A stretch of 52,698 nt of DNA from Bryobacteraceae bacterium (GTDB lineage Bacteria; Acidobacteriota; Terriglobia; Bryobacterales; Bryobacteraceae), in the NCBI GenBank assembly GCA_025980665.1, contig JAICXC010000020.1:1-52698 (forward strand), in the 5' to 3' direction. Positions 34,613-43,477 of this stretch are shown in pieces. The translations under genes and the position numbers were made by a program. The notes under the pieces are model-generated. The model was not told where the DNA came from, ran no database searches, and saw only the letters and a list, made by a program, of their open reading frames with translations. Every line of letters begins with the position of its first letter. Position 1 is the first letter of the stretch.

Positions 34613-35880
34613 CACCGTGGACCTCCACGCCCTTCTCCGGCCAGGACATCAGAAAACATTTGCTCGTAGAGCCGAGTCACCTGATCGGTGGAATAATTCT
34701 CGACAATCCGCCGACGCGCTTCTCGGCCCATCCGGGCCCGCAAGAGATCGTCCCCAATGAGCTGCGTCAAGGCAACACCGAGAGCCTCCTCATCCTGGAC
34801 GGGCGCGAGCAGACCGTGGATCTGGCAGTCAATTAACTGGCGGTTGCCAGGTATGTCGCTGACGACCGAGGGAAGCCCAACCGACATGGCCTCCGCCAGC
34901 GAACAAGGGAATCCTTCGGCGTTGGACACCAGTGCAAATATGTCGGAAGCCTGTAGCCAAGTGCATACATCGTCCGCTGGAACTCGTCCGGTAAAGCGGA
35001 CCTTCGCTTCGATTCCGCATTGGCGCGCCAGGCTAAGGAGTTCTTGATGGCCGGGGCCGTCGCCGACCAGCACCAGCTCCGCGTCGGGATGAACCTTAAG
35101 TGCGCGGGAAAACGCGCGAATCAGCGAGGGAAGCTCCTTTTCAGGAGCCAAGCGGCCCACAAAGATAACGGTTACGCCTTTCAGCGCTCGCTGCTTCCGT
35201 AGATGAGTGCGCTCGTCTTGCTCCAGCGGACGGAAGGCATCGACATCGGTAGGATTGGGCATCCACAATAGCTGCTCCCGACTTAATCCGGCCGCAAGGG
35301 CTTCGGTTACCATACCTTCATTCAGAATCATTACGCGTTTAGCGCAAAGGCGAAGCCATTTCAACTCGAGCCGCCCTAGCCAAGACTTCCGCATGAGCTC
35401 GATCAAACCACTTCCTGAGAACTTCATGACTACAGGCTTTCGCAACAGCCGCGTGACAGGAAGGCCCAGGGCCAGTTGCAAACCGTGCATGAGGAAATAA
35501 ACCAATTGATAATGCCTGCGCTCACGCCACAGCAGCCAGGCGACGCCGAGGGCGAAGCCATAACCACGCCAGCGGGCTGGCCAGCCGAGACCCAGGACAC
35601 GGACGGGGACACCGCAGGGATCGATCCAACGTGCTTTACGCGGCATCGGTTCTTCGGCGCCACACCACACTTCAACGTTGTAGCCGCGCTGAATCAGTTC
35701 CGAACTCACGCGCTGGGCTTCGACCTCAGAACCGCCCAGTACCGGCGGATAAGAATAGGAAATCAGCACGATTCTGGCGCGGGGCGATTCCGAAACCGTA
35801 CGCCCATCATGCCGTCTCAGGGCTGTCGCCTCGAGCTGGTCTGACAAATCGGAGCCGCAATCCTTGGCGTTAGTCTCCAT
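34612..35880 (-). CDS. Glycosyltransferase, GT4 family
   Basis: A 422-residue GT-B glycosyltransferase. N-terminal landmarks are IVLISYSYPPVLGGSEVEAQRVSSELIQRG; the C-terminal domain has VIFVGRLAPEKELPSLIRAFSRALK, AELVLVGDGPGHQELLSLARQCG, and NAEGFPCSLAEAMSVGLPSVVSDIPG. An extra N-terminal 30 residues precede the first beta strand. It is translationally coupled to the deacetylase gene (shared base at stop/start), so both probably act on the same sugar residue. Confidence 0.92.
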   Translation of the reverse strand: METNAKDCGSDLSDQLEATALRRHDGRTVSESPRARIVLISYSYPPVLGGSEVEAQRVSSELIQRGYNVEVWCGAEEPMPRKARWIDPCGVPVRVLGLGWPARWRGYGFALGVAWLLWRERRHYQLVYFLMHGLQLALGLPVTRLLRKPVVMKFSGSGLIELMRKSWLGRLELKWLRLCAKRVMILNEGMVTEALAAGLSREQLLWMPNPTDVDAFRPLEQDERTHLRKQRALKGVTVIFVGRLAPEKELPSLIRAFSRALKVHPDAELVLVGDGPGHQELLSLARQCGIEAKVRFTGRVPADDVCTWLQASDIFALVSNAEGFPCSLAEAMSVGLPSVVSDIPGNRQLIDCQIHGLLAPVQDEEALGVALTQLIGDDLLRARMGREARRRIVENYSTDQVTRLYEQMFSDVLAGEGRGGPR

Positions 35881-36209
35881 CGACAGTTCCGGTATCCACT
35901 TCCTGTAATCAATGGCTTAAGGGAGAGCTGCCGGGCGAGTGGGGATGACACTTACCGCGGAAAGCGATCATGTGTTCAGCCACGAATTTCGATGCTCCAT
36001 CGGAGGTCGGATTTTCCGGTATACCCTTCAACCAAGCTTACCGTTTTTTATTCGCTGACGTGACCGGCAGGTCGCGTTCTGGACGGATAGCGAAGCACCT
36101 TTTTTGTAGTCAGCCGCTCGGGCGAAATTAGATCAGAACTGACATCGTATGCTAGGCTAGCCTGGAGTTGCCGGCGTATTGCTTTCGCCGAGTATCGGTC
36201 TGACACGTT
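35881..36209. promoter_or_regulatory. Divergent intergenic region
   Basis: No gene is seen in these 329 bases between two divergent genes, so promoters for both should lie here. The only clear structure is a 10-base palindrome AGGCTAGCCT at 36154-36163. A T-rich patch is seen near 36045 (CCGTTTTTTATTCG). Confidence 0.45.
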
Positions 36210-37913
36210 GTGATCCAAGCCATGAGAAGATCGGCCGTCTACCTGATTGTATTGGCCTTCTTCCTTGTGAGCTATGGGATGACTTCGCCAGAGTACATCG
36301 GCGACACGACTCGCTATGCGGGAGATGTAATCGGCCACATACAGGGACGCGCAACGCAGTTCTGGGAGTTTGGCCACCTGTTGTGGCGCCCATGGGGATA
36401 CGTTGGCTATTCGCTGTTGGGCGCTCGGTACGCACAATGGTTCGGCGATACGCCGCCGCAGGCGGTGGCTCGTTTTCTTATCCAAACGAATTTCATTTGT
36501 TCCGCCGTAACGTTGCTGGTGATGCTATTCCTTTTGCGGAGAGTGGCCGGCGTATGGATCGCGGGAGCCGTCGTGATCGCGATGAGTTGCTCGATTTCCT
36601 TTCTTAATTACAGCCATTCAGGTGCGCCCTACGTACCGGCACTACTGTTCTCGGCGCTCGCATTCTTATTGGTAACGATAGCAGTCGTAGACCCGCTGAG
36701 CGGACGCTCATACGCTCTCCTCGCTGGTGTTTCGTTCGCGATCGCCTGCGCGCTGTGGTTCCCGTATGCTTTCACCGGCCTTGGAATGGTGGCGGCGCTT
36801 TATTTTTGGCCTTCACGCGACTCGGCCGGGATGAGTGGGGAGAATAAATTCCGCCGCCAACTGGCGGGAAGCTTCCTGCTGGCGCTGGCCGCCTCGACGC
36901 TTGTTCTTTTTGCCGCGGGCGCCGCGGCGAAGGGTATCGGAAACACGAGCCAACTGCGGCAATGGATACTCGAATCGGACGATGAATGGTCGCAGTCGAA
37001 GACCGCAATGCGGGCCGTCACGGGCCTGCCACGCTCGGTCTGGGACCTGGGCGGGGATACCATCCTGCTGAAGCGTTGGGTTTTCTCCGATCCCTACAAT
37101 CCGGTCCACATCTCGGCAGTGGTTTTCAGTCTTGGCGGGAAACTCACGGCCTTTTATCTCGGCGTGGGAGCCACTCTTTTGGTGCTTTGGAAAGACCGAC
37201 GCGCCATGCTGTTTATATTGGTGGCCGCGGGCCTCCCTCTTTTGCTGTTCGCGGTCACACTATTTGAACCAAGCTCTCCGGAGCGGTTCCTTCCTGTGTT
37301 CCCGTTTGCCTATTTTGCATTTGCGCTTGTCTTGGACAAAGCCCGTCATTATGTCGTTCCCTCAGCCTTTATCGTGATCCTCCTTGCCGGCACCACTGTG
37401 GTTAACTTGGCGGGGAATACCTCCGCGGGCGCTCCCTTCAGGGAAACGACAGAAAGAATCCATGCGCTAAATAGCAACGTCCAACCCGGAGCTGTCGTCA
37501 CCGTTGTGACCATGGCCGATGATCTGTATGCTCGTCCCAATGCTCATCCGCTGGAAAAGAGCGTGGCAAGTTCACGCTTCCGCGTTATGGATGCGACTGT
37601 CGTGGCATCCAGGGCAGTCTTGCGCTGGCGAGCTGCGTTCGCGGAACGCACGCTGGAGCAGTGGGCCCAGAACCGGGAAATGTGGTTCTCGGAACGTTTG
37701 CTTGCCCTGAAACCCGAGGCTCGCTGGCTATGGGTGGAGGGGGATGACCCACGAATCCACTGGCCCGAGTTGCCGTCGGCGTTCGGTCAACTCGAAACCG
37801 ATCGGAAGATTGAAGCGGGTGGCGACGGATTTCTTCGTGTGGCGCAAACCCAAGCGAATCGCGTCCTATTGGCCAAGTGGGCGGGGGCGATCGAAGACCA
37901 GCCGGCGCACTGA
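36210..37913 (+). CDS. Polytopic membrane protein of unknown function
   Basis: A 567-residue protein with about ten hydrophobic helices between residues 10 and 400, followed by a soluble C-terminal region of some 150 residues. A charged loop after the first helix (GDTTRYAGDVIG) has the Asp-rich look of lipid-linked sugar glycosyltransferases of the GT-C type, but the similarity is too weak to assign. The ATG at 36222 (MRRSAVYLIV) may be the true start rather than GTG 36210. Located between the deacetylase/GT4 pair and the polymerase-like gene, it may take part in polysaccharide assembly or modification. Confidence 0.75.
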   Translation: MIQAMRRSAVYLIVLAFFLVSYGMTSPEYIGDTTRYAGDVIGHIQGRATQFWEFGHLLWRPWGYVGYSLLGARYAQWFGDTPPQAVARFLIQTNFICSAVTLLVMLFLLRRVAGVWIAGAVVIAMSCSISFLNYSHSGAPYVPALLFSALAFLLVTIAVVDPLSGRSYALLAGVSFAIACALWFPYAFTGLGMVAALYFWPSRDSAGMSGENKFRRQLAGSFLLALAASTLVLFAAGAAAKGIGNTSQLRQWILESDDEWSQSKTAMRAVTGLPRSVWDLGGDTILLKRWVFSDPYNPVHISAVVFSLGGKLTAFYLGVGATLLVLWKDRRAMLFILVAAGLPLLLFAVTLFEPSSPERFLPVFPFAYFAFALVLDKARHYVVPSAFIVILLAGTTVVNLAGNTSAGAPFRETTERIHALNSNVQPGAVVTVVTMADDLYARPNAHPLEKSVASSRFRVMDATVVASRAVLRWRAAFAERTLEQWAQNREMWFSERLLALKPEARWLWVEGDDPRIHWPELPSAFGQLETDRKIEAGGDGFLRVAQTQANRVLLAKWAGAIEDQPAH

Positions 37914-37932
37914 GCAACGCGACGGCAGCAGC

Positions 37933-39342
37933 TCAACTCTGGGCGAGATCCCATTCCCGCTGCGCTGCACGATTCAGAACGATCGCGATTCCCGTCAACG
38001 CGGGAAAGTAGAACCTATAGCCGAGAGACAAGAAAAACGAGCTACTGCAGAAGGCGACCACAGCGATTAATGCACAGAAGGCACCGGCCGCAATCATGGC
38101 ATTCTGGCGGGAAGGTGGTCGAGCGCGCGCCTGTTTCAAAGTCCCGCTCAACAAATGGAACGTAGAAAGCAGAGCGCCTATGAATAGAAGCACTGCGGGA
38201 ATTCCCACTTCACTGGATATCTGAGTGTAGGCGTTGTGTGTTTCGTGCCAAGCTCCTTTATAACCCTGCGCCTTAGCTCCCAAGCCTTCGTGATTGATAA
38301 ACTGACCCGGGCCGACTCCAAGCAGCGGGTGCTGCACGGTGAAAAGAAGACTCTTCTGCAGTAAGTACTGGCGGGATTCTCCGGACGCAATGGCGTCCGT
38401 CCCTCCGGCGTCATCCGAAACAAGGGTTGCCAGGCGGTTGGTAATTGTGTCGGGTAGTATCCGCCACATCGTGACGCCGATCACCACCGCAGCCACTGCC
38501 AATCCCATCTTTTTGAGCGGAGGCAACCGGAGCAGCATCATGATCAAAGCGGCCAAGCAGGCGATCAAGCCGCCCCGCGAACCCGTGGAGAGGATCATGT
38601 AGAGGCCGAATAGAAGTCCGCACAGCGCCACACACCGCAATACGAAGGCCCGTCCGGGCGTGATCAGCACCAGGCCCAGGAACGGCAAGAGCAGCGTCAG
38701 TACGGCCGCATAATCATTCGCATTTCCCATGGTAAGGCCCGTGGCAACCGTAAGCCGCTCTGCGGGGCCGCCCATGGTCTCTTCTCTAAAAAACTGTCCT
38801 AACAGAAGCACCACGATGGAAGAGATCGAAATCATGCCCAGCAACCGCCAGCATTCACGCCAAGTGATCACTAACCCCGCGATGAGAAATAATACGCTGA
38901 TTTCATTTCTAAGGTACCCAAGCACTAACGTTAGCGAACCGCTCACCCAGTCGCTGAGGGGCACTGACAGAATGAGGAAAAACGCGAAGCCTGCCCAGTA
39001 TTTCGCTGCTCTGGAGCGGATGGTTCGAGCCAGGCCCCCACTCAGTAACATGCCAAGAATCGCTGGAAGGCCCAGTACATAAAGGATGTACGTATTGACC
39101 CCGAACTTGGCAGTCGCGATCTCATGCAATCCGGTAAATCTAAAAAACAGAAATCCCATGGCAAAGTTCAAGCCAAGGCGCCGGATGGGGTCGTTTACTT
39201 CCGCGGCGTAGGTATCCGTGGAAGGCATCCGAGGCGCGGATTTCGGAGCCGCAACAGGGGTTACGGTAACGGATCGAAGTGGCTTATTTGCCCGTAACTT
39301 CCAGACATCGCTCGAAGCCGAAGGAGTGTAGCGCAAGCCCAA
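37933..39342 (-). CDS. O-antigen ligase/polymerase-like membrane protein (Wzy_C)
   Basis: Candidate polymerase (Wzy) of the locus or a ligase. The 469 residues have about ten to twelve membrane helices and the Wzy_C hallmark region: STGSRGGLIACLAALIM, then a large periplasmic loop with LLGVGPGQFINHEG and AWHETHNAYTQISSEVGIPAVLLF. The RGG and HN(A/S)Y signatures agree with the O-antigen ligase family. The longest start is TTG at 39342; ATG at 39228 is an alternative and would remove a 38-residue polar leader. A single strand-matched IR motif lies 36-66 bases upstream. Confidence 0.87.
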   Translation of the reverse strand: MGLRYTPSASSDVWKLRANKPLRSVTVTPVAAPKSAPRMPSTDTYAAEVNDPIRRLGLNFAMGFLFFRFTGLHEIATAKFGVNTYILYVLGLPAILGMLLSGGLARTIRSRAAKYWAGFAFFLILSVPLSDWVSGSLTLVLGYLRNEISVLFLIAGLVITWRECWRLLGMISISSIVVLLLGQFFREETMGGPAERLTVATGLTMGNANDYAAVLTLLLPFLGLVLITPGRAFVLRCVALCGLLFGLYMILSTGSRGGLIACLAALIMMLLRLPPLKKMGLAVAAVVIGVTMWRILPDTITNRLATLVSDDAGGTDAIASGESRQYLLQKSLLFTVQHPLLGVGPGQFINHEGLGAKAQGYKGAWHETHNAYTQISSEVGIPAVLLFIGALLSTFHLLSGTLKQARARPPSRQNAMIAAGAFCALIAVVAFCSSSFFLSLGYRFYFPALTGIAIVLNRAAQREWDLAQS

Positions 39343-39377
39343 CTATAACATTCTCAACTGGGTGCCAGCACTGGCTT

Positions 39378-39408
39378 TTAGGTCCTAGAACTATTCGCTA
39401 GTACCTAA
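39378..39408. promoter_or_regulatory. Inverted repeat before the polymerase-like gene
   Basis: TTAGGTCCTAG and CTAGTACCTAA form an 11-base inverted repeat with one mismatch and a nine-base spacer. It contains TAGTACC (39399-39405), the reverse complement of the GGTACTA found before the cohesin and dockerin genes; here the heptamer lies 57 bases before the TTG start. It is a candidate operator or the stem of a leader RNA. Confidence 0.45.
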
Positions 39409-39476
39409 GGTTTTCGGGCTACTGGGCGTGGCTGATGCACTGGTCGAGCCTCGCAAGATTCAAGCAAGTGTTTGAA

Positions 39477-41348
39477 TCAGCTGCTCTGTTTAGCAGCTAG
39501 TGTTGCTGATCGCTGTTTCTGCAGCCAACGCTCGAGAACCACGAGATACCACACTTGATTTGGCGCCGCGACGACGGCACGGCCAATCGCTGCTCGAAGA
39601 CTCCCCTTCCGTATCCACCCATCCTGTTCGAGCAAAGTGTCTCCTTGCAAGGTTTCCAAGCTGGACTGCCATTCGCCGGCCAACCACTTTTCGGCCGGCA
39701 CCTGAAACCCTTGTTTGGGCCGATCGGCCACCTCGGGGCCGAGTCTTCGCCGCGCAATCTCACGTAACACGGCCTTGAGGGCGCCGCCATGGAAGCGGAC
39801 GGACGGCGGAATAGATGCCGCGAGTTCCCACAATGAGTGATCGAGGAAGGGGGCTCGCGCCTCCATGCCGTAGTACATGCTGCCGCCATCCACCTTGGGC
39901 ATGAACTCGCCCGTGAAATGGGTCGCGCAGTTGTATTCGAACACTTCTTGCAACAAGTCTTGCGCGGACGACATCGAAGCGGGCATCGAGCGCTGAGCCG
40001 GCCTCAGGCCTCGCAGCCGCTCACCCAGTAATCCGTGCTGCTCAAAGTACTGAAACCCAAAGCGAACACGGTTGTAAGCACCCAGCCCACCTACCGTATA
40101 ATCCAAGAAATTCCTGGCTCGCCGAGGAACGCGTCCCAGGAACAGCGGGCGCACCAGACTCCAGCCCGCGGGTGCGAAAGTCGGCAGCCGGCGCGCTAAC
40201 TTTTGTGCCAGCCAGCAGTTGTAGAAGAAGGGATAGCCCAAGAACACATCGTCGCCGCCGTCGCCGGTGAGCAGCACAGTGGCTACCGGTTTGATCGTTC
40301 GGGAAAGCTGTAAAATCCCCAGTGCTGACTGGCAGGCAAAGGGCTCGCTGAAGGCATCTACCAACTCATCGATCGGATCCCCTTGACTCCGGTTAACGGT
40401 GATGGCTTCGTGTGGAATTCCCAGCTTGCGGGCCGTTGCGCGCGCCGCCTCGGTCTCATCCGAGGGATCATTGGGAGCGCTTACGGTGTAGGCCTTGACG
40501 TTGGCGTTGAGTTGAGCGAGCGCCCAACAGACCAGGCCGGAATCAATACCTCCGGATAGCAGCGCGGCGATCGGAACATCGGCGATCAGCCGCAACCGCA
40601 CGCATTCGATCAAACGCTGTTCGGTCTGCTCCACCGCTTCCTCGAAGGAAATGCGGGAGTTGGAATCCTCCCGAGGAAGCTGCCAGAACTCGCGTTGGCT
40701 GATCTGACCTTCGTGCCACTCGACAATGGTTGCCCGCGGCACCTTGCGCACCTCGCCGTAGATGGCGTGCCGGTCGGTGACAAATCCAAATTCGAGGTAC
40801 TCCATCATTGCCTGAGTATCGATTTGGTCCCCTACCAAAGACGCCGCGCGCAGACTCTGCAGAGTAGAAGCGAATGCAATCTTCCGGCCCGAAGCGACGT
40901 ATAGTAGTGGCTTCACACCCAATCGATCGCGTACCAAGAACAACCTTCGCTGCGCTTCGTCCCAGATGGCAAAAGCAAACATGCCGCGCAGGCGCGCTGT
41001 CAATCGGTCGATTCCCCACTTCTGGTAACCGGCCAGCAAGACTTCGGTATCGCAGCGAGACTGAAACCGGTAGCCTTCGGCCTCCAGGTCCTTCCTCAAG
41101 TCAAGAAAATTGTAGATGCACCCGTTGAAGACTAGCCCTATTTTCCCGTCGGCCGAGAGCATCGGCTGGCGGCCGGCATCACTTAGGTCGATAATCGCGA
41201 GGCGGCGGTGCCCGAAGGCCACCCCGGGCCATGCGGCGAATCCCTCCCCGTCCGGCCCCCGGCGGGCGAGAGCCTCGGTCATCGGACCAATGGAAGCCTG
41301 AGCCAGTTCCGGCTGCTGGAGGTCGACACATCCCGCAATCCCACACAC
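39477..41348 (-). CDS. Asparagine synthase-type amidotransferase (AsnB family)
   Basis: Glutamine-dependent amidotransferase with an N-terminal Ntn glutaminase domain and a C-terminal ATP-pyrophosphatase synthetase domain. GTG start then TGT gives the required Cys2 nucleophile (MCGIAGCVDL). Other landmarks: RRGPDGEGF, GHRRLAIIDLSDAGRQPM, and the PP-loop LLSGGIDSGLV near residue 265. At 623 residues it is of the long type seen in exopolysaccharide and exosortase-associated loci, where it is believed to amidate a sugar acid rather than make free asparagine. Context therefore favours amidation of a uronic acid in the polymer; this is an inference. It is divergent from the ACP gene, with 73 bases between starts. 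Confidence 0.92.
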   Translation of the reverse strand: MCGIAGCVDLQQPELAQASIGPMTEALARRGPDGEGFAAWPGVAFGHRRLAIIDLSDAGRQPMLSADGKIGLVFNGCIYNFLDLRKDLEAEGYRFQSRCDTEVLLAGYQKWGIDRLTARLRGMFAFAIWDEAQRRLFLVRDRLGVKPLLYVASGRKIAFASTLQSLRAASLVGDQIDTQAMMEYLEFGFVTDRHAIYGEVRKVPRATIVEWHEGQISQREFWQLPREDSNSRISFEEAVEQTEQRLIECVRLRLIADVPIAALLSGGIDSGLVCWALAQLNANVKAYTVSAPNDPSDETEAARATARKLGIPHEAITVNRSQGDPIDELVDAFSEPFACQSALGILQLSRTIKPVATVLLTGDGGDDVFLGYPFFYNCWLAQKLARRLPTFAPAGWSLVRPLFLGRVPRRARNFLDYTVGGLGAYNRVRFGFQYFEQHGLLGERLRGLRPAQRSMPASMSSAQDLLQEVFEYNCATHFTGEFMPKVDGGSMYYGMEARAPFLDHSLWELAASIPPSVRFHGGALKAVLREIARRRLGPEVADRPKQGFQVPAEKWLAGEWQSSLETLQGDTLLEQDGWIRKGSLRAAIGRAVVAAPNQVWYLVVLERWLQKQRSATLAAKQSS

Positions 41349-41421
41349 GTTCTACTATTATCGCGTGAACTTTCCCTGAAGCCGGTAGACGCTTGCAGAA
41401 GGGATATACTACTCTCGAACT

Positions 41422-41646
41422 ATGACCTACGCAGAGTTCGTGGCCGCGTTGGAGGAAACGGTAGAAGCGCCAGTTGGTTCGCTGGTGGCCACCCAAAAGC
41501 TGGAGGATCTGGATACATGGGATTCGGTTTCCATGGTCAATTTCCTCGCTTTGGCGGATGAGAAATGGGGCCTACATTTGGCGCCGCACCAATTGACGTC
41601 CTGCGCTACCGTTGACGATTTGTTCCAGTTGACTCAAAAAGGATGA
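41422..41646 (+). CDS. Acyl carrier protein, specialised
   Basis: A 74-residue acyl carrier protein. The phosphopantetheine attachment serine is S35 in TWDSVSMVNFLA, a variant of the usual DSL motif. Helix pattern and acidic N-terminus fit the family. The stop overlaps the start of the KASIII-like gene by four bases (ATGA), so the two proteins are made together. It is clearly not the housekeeping AcpP by sequence and context, but part of a small acyl-group module in the polysaccharide locus. Confidence 0.9.
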   Translation: MTYAEFVAALEETVEAPVGSLVATQKLEDLDTWDSVSMVNFLALADEKWGLHLAPHQLTSCATVDDLFQLTQKG

Positions 41647-42680
41647 ACGCAGCGATCCGGGCTGTCGACTATGTCTTGCCACAGGAAGTTCTCACCACGA
41701 ACGACCTCGCGGCGAAATACCCGGACTGGAATGTTCCGAAGATTGATGAACAGACCGGCATTCACGAACGACATATCGCGGGTCCTGAAGAGTGCGCGTC
41801 CGATCTAGGCGCCGCGGCAGCCGAAAAATTGTTTTCATCTGGCATCTGCCAGCGTGAATCGATCGACTACCTTTTGGTGTGCACCCAAACCCCGGACTAC
41901 TTCCTTCCCACCACAGCGTGCCTATTGCAAGACCGGCTGGGTTTACCGCGCAGCACGGGAGCTTTGGATTTCAATCTGGGCAGTTCCGGGTATGTGTACG
42001 GGCTGGGCCTCGCGCAGGGTTTAATCGCATCCGGCCAAGCAACTAGCCTGCTCCTTATAACCGCGGACACTTACAGCAAGATCATCCATCCGGCGGACCG
42101 CAGTGTCAGAACTATTTTCGGCGACGCCGCAACGGTTACCTGGATCACTGCCGAAACCACCGAGCGACCGTCCCTAGGACCCTTTGTTTACGGTACCGAT
42201 GGGCGCGGCGGGCAGGACCTGATGCTTCGCCGCGGCGGTTTTCGCAACACTCGCTCCGCGGATCGCGCACCCGAGGAGCACGATAGCAGCGGCAACATTC
42301 GCTCCGCCGACCACCTTTATATGAATGGGCTAGAGATCTTTAGTTTTGTGGTCCGCGTGGCGCCGCGTCTGGTGAAAGACACTTTAGCCAAAGCCGGGCT
42401 GTCCCTCGAAGATATCGACCTGGTCATTTTTCATCAGGCCAATCGGATGATGCTCGAACACTTACGCAAGAGTCTTCGTATTCCGCCGGAGAAAGTTTCG
42501 ATCGCCTTGGCGCACTGCGGCAACACCGCTACGTCCAGTATTCCTATCGCCCTGTGCGAAGCGCTCCGCGAGAACCGCGTGCGTCCAGGATCGAAGGTGT
42601 TGCTGGCCGGTTTCGGCGGCGGTTCGTCCTGGGCTGGGACGGTTCTGCGCTGGACGCAACCCGTGACGGGGGTTGGATGA
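41643..42680 (+). CDS. Ketoacyl-ACP synthase III-like protein with Ser in place of the catalytic Cys
   Basis: Thiolase-fold KASIII (FabH-like) protein of 345 residues. Core motifs are complete: QTGIHERHIA, VRTIFGDAATVTWI, the catalytic His264 in VIFHQANRMMLEHL, Asn294 in AHCGNTATSSIPIAL, and the C-terminal GFGGGSSWAGTVLRW. The active-site segment reads DFNLGSSGYVYGL: the nucleophilic Cys expected at 114 is Ser (codon AGT, 41982-41984). Classical condensation from an acyl-Cys intermediate is thus unlikely; acyl transfer through an acyl-Ser (as for the KSIII-like DpsC) or decarboxylation is possible. The gene is coupled to the ACP gene before it and the acyltransferase gene after it. Confidence 0.9.
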   Translation: MNAAIRAVDYVLPQEVLTTNDLAAKYPDWNVPKIDEQTGIHERHIAGPEECASDLGAAAAEKLFSSGICQRESIDYLLVCTQTPDYFLPTTACLLQDRLGLPRSTGALDFNLGSSGYVYGLGLAQGLIASGQATSLLLITADTYSKIIHPADRSVRTIFGDAATVTWITAETTERPSLGPFVYGTDGRGGQDLMLRRGGFRNTRSADRAPEEHDSSGNIRSADHLYMNGLEIFSFVVRVAPRLVKDTLAKAGLSLEDIDLVIFHQANRMMLEHLRKSLRIPPEKVSIALAHCGNTATSSIPIALCEALRENRVRPGSKVLLAGFGGGSSWAGTVLRWTQPVTGVG

Positions 42681-43477
42681 AACCAGACACCAGCCAGGGG
42701 CGGGAAGGACTGGTCAACGGATGGATCCTCAAGATCAAGCGCGCTGAGACGCCGTTTTACCGCGGATTGAAGAGAGTGTTGGTAGCCTTGATGTCGCCGT
42801 CCTCGCCACGTGTGCCTGAGTTTCTGAAACCTTTAGGCCGCGGTCTTTACGAACTGCACTATCTGGCGATTGGTGTATTTCGCTGGGTGCGTATGGTTTT
42901 TTATATCCATCCCTTGTTCCAATCGCGCTGCACTTCGGTAGGGAAGAATCTGAAGCTGGAAGGGGGAATGCCTTTTGTCAGCGGCCACGGGGATCTAATT
43001 ATCGGAGATGACGTGCACATCGGCGGGCGGGTCTCGATTATATCGGGCCGAGTTTTCGACCGGCCCAGATTAGTGATTCAAAGCCGATCGCTCATCGGGT
43101 GGAATACCACCTTTTCCCTGAATCGGGAGATTGTCGTCGAAGAGGACGTAATGATCTCTTTCGATTGCCGCATTTCAGACAACGACGGCCATCCCCGAGA
43201 CGCGTTGTTGCGTGCTCAACATAAGCCGCCTGCTCCCCGGGATGTACGGCCTGTCCGGATCTGCCGCTATGCCTGGATCGGTAACGGAACGCACATCGCG
43301 AAGGGCGTAACCGTTGGAGAGGGGGCGATCATCGGAGCCAATAGTGTTGTGCTCAGCAATATTCCTCCCTATTCGATCGCACTGGGAAATCCGGCCGAGG
43401 TGTATTTCCGGAACATCAACCGGAGGCAGCGGACTCCAGAAGGCGCCGCAACGCAGCCGTCTGACGCTCCACGTTAA
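42677..43477 (+). CDS. Left-handed beta-helix acyltransferase
   Basis: A 266-residue hexapeptide-repeat (LbH) acyltransferase, likely O- or N-acetyl/acyltransferase for a sugar. N-terminal helical part (1-90), then isoleucine/valine-spaced hexapeptide rungs such as LIIGDDVHIGGRVSIISG, a loop with DNDGHPRD, and the C-terminal rungs AWIGNGTHIAKGVTVGEGAIIGANSVVLSNIPPYSIALGNPAEVY typical of the LpxA/CysE/WcaF-like group. The start used is ATG 42677, overlapping the KASIII-like stop by four bases; the frame is open to 42554 but that part lies within the previous gene. The 3' end overlaps a convergent gene by 62 bases. Confidence 0.9.
   Translation: MKPDTSQGREGLVNGWILKIKRAETPFYRGLKRVLVALMSPSSPRVPEFLKPLGRGLYELHYLAIGVFRWVRMVFYIHPLFQSRCTSVGKNLKLEGGMPFVSGHGDLIIGDDVHIGGRVSIISGRVFDRPRLVIQSRSLIGWNTTFSLNREIVVEEDVMISFDCRISDNDGHPRDALLRAQHKPPAPRDVRPVRICRYAWIGNGTHIAKGVTVGEGAIIGANSVVLSNIPPYSIALGNPAEVYFRNINRRQRTPEGAATQPSDAPR

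Noticed and set aside
42554..42676. N-terminal extension of the LbH acyltransferase
   Set aside because: It overlaps the conserved C-terminus of the KASIII-like gene; ATG 42677 gives a coupled start and normal length.
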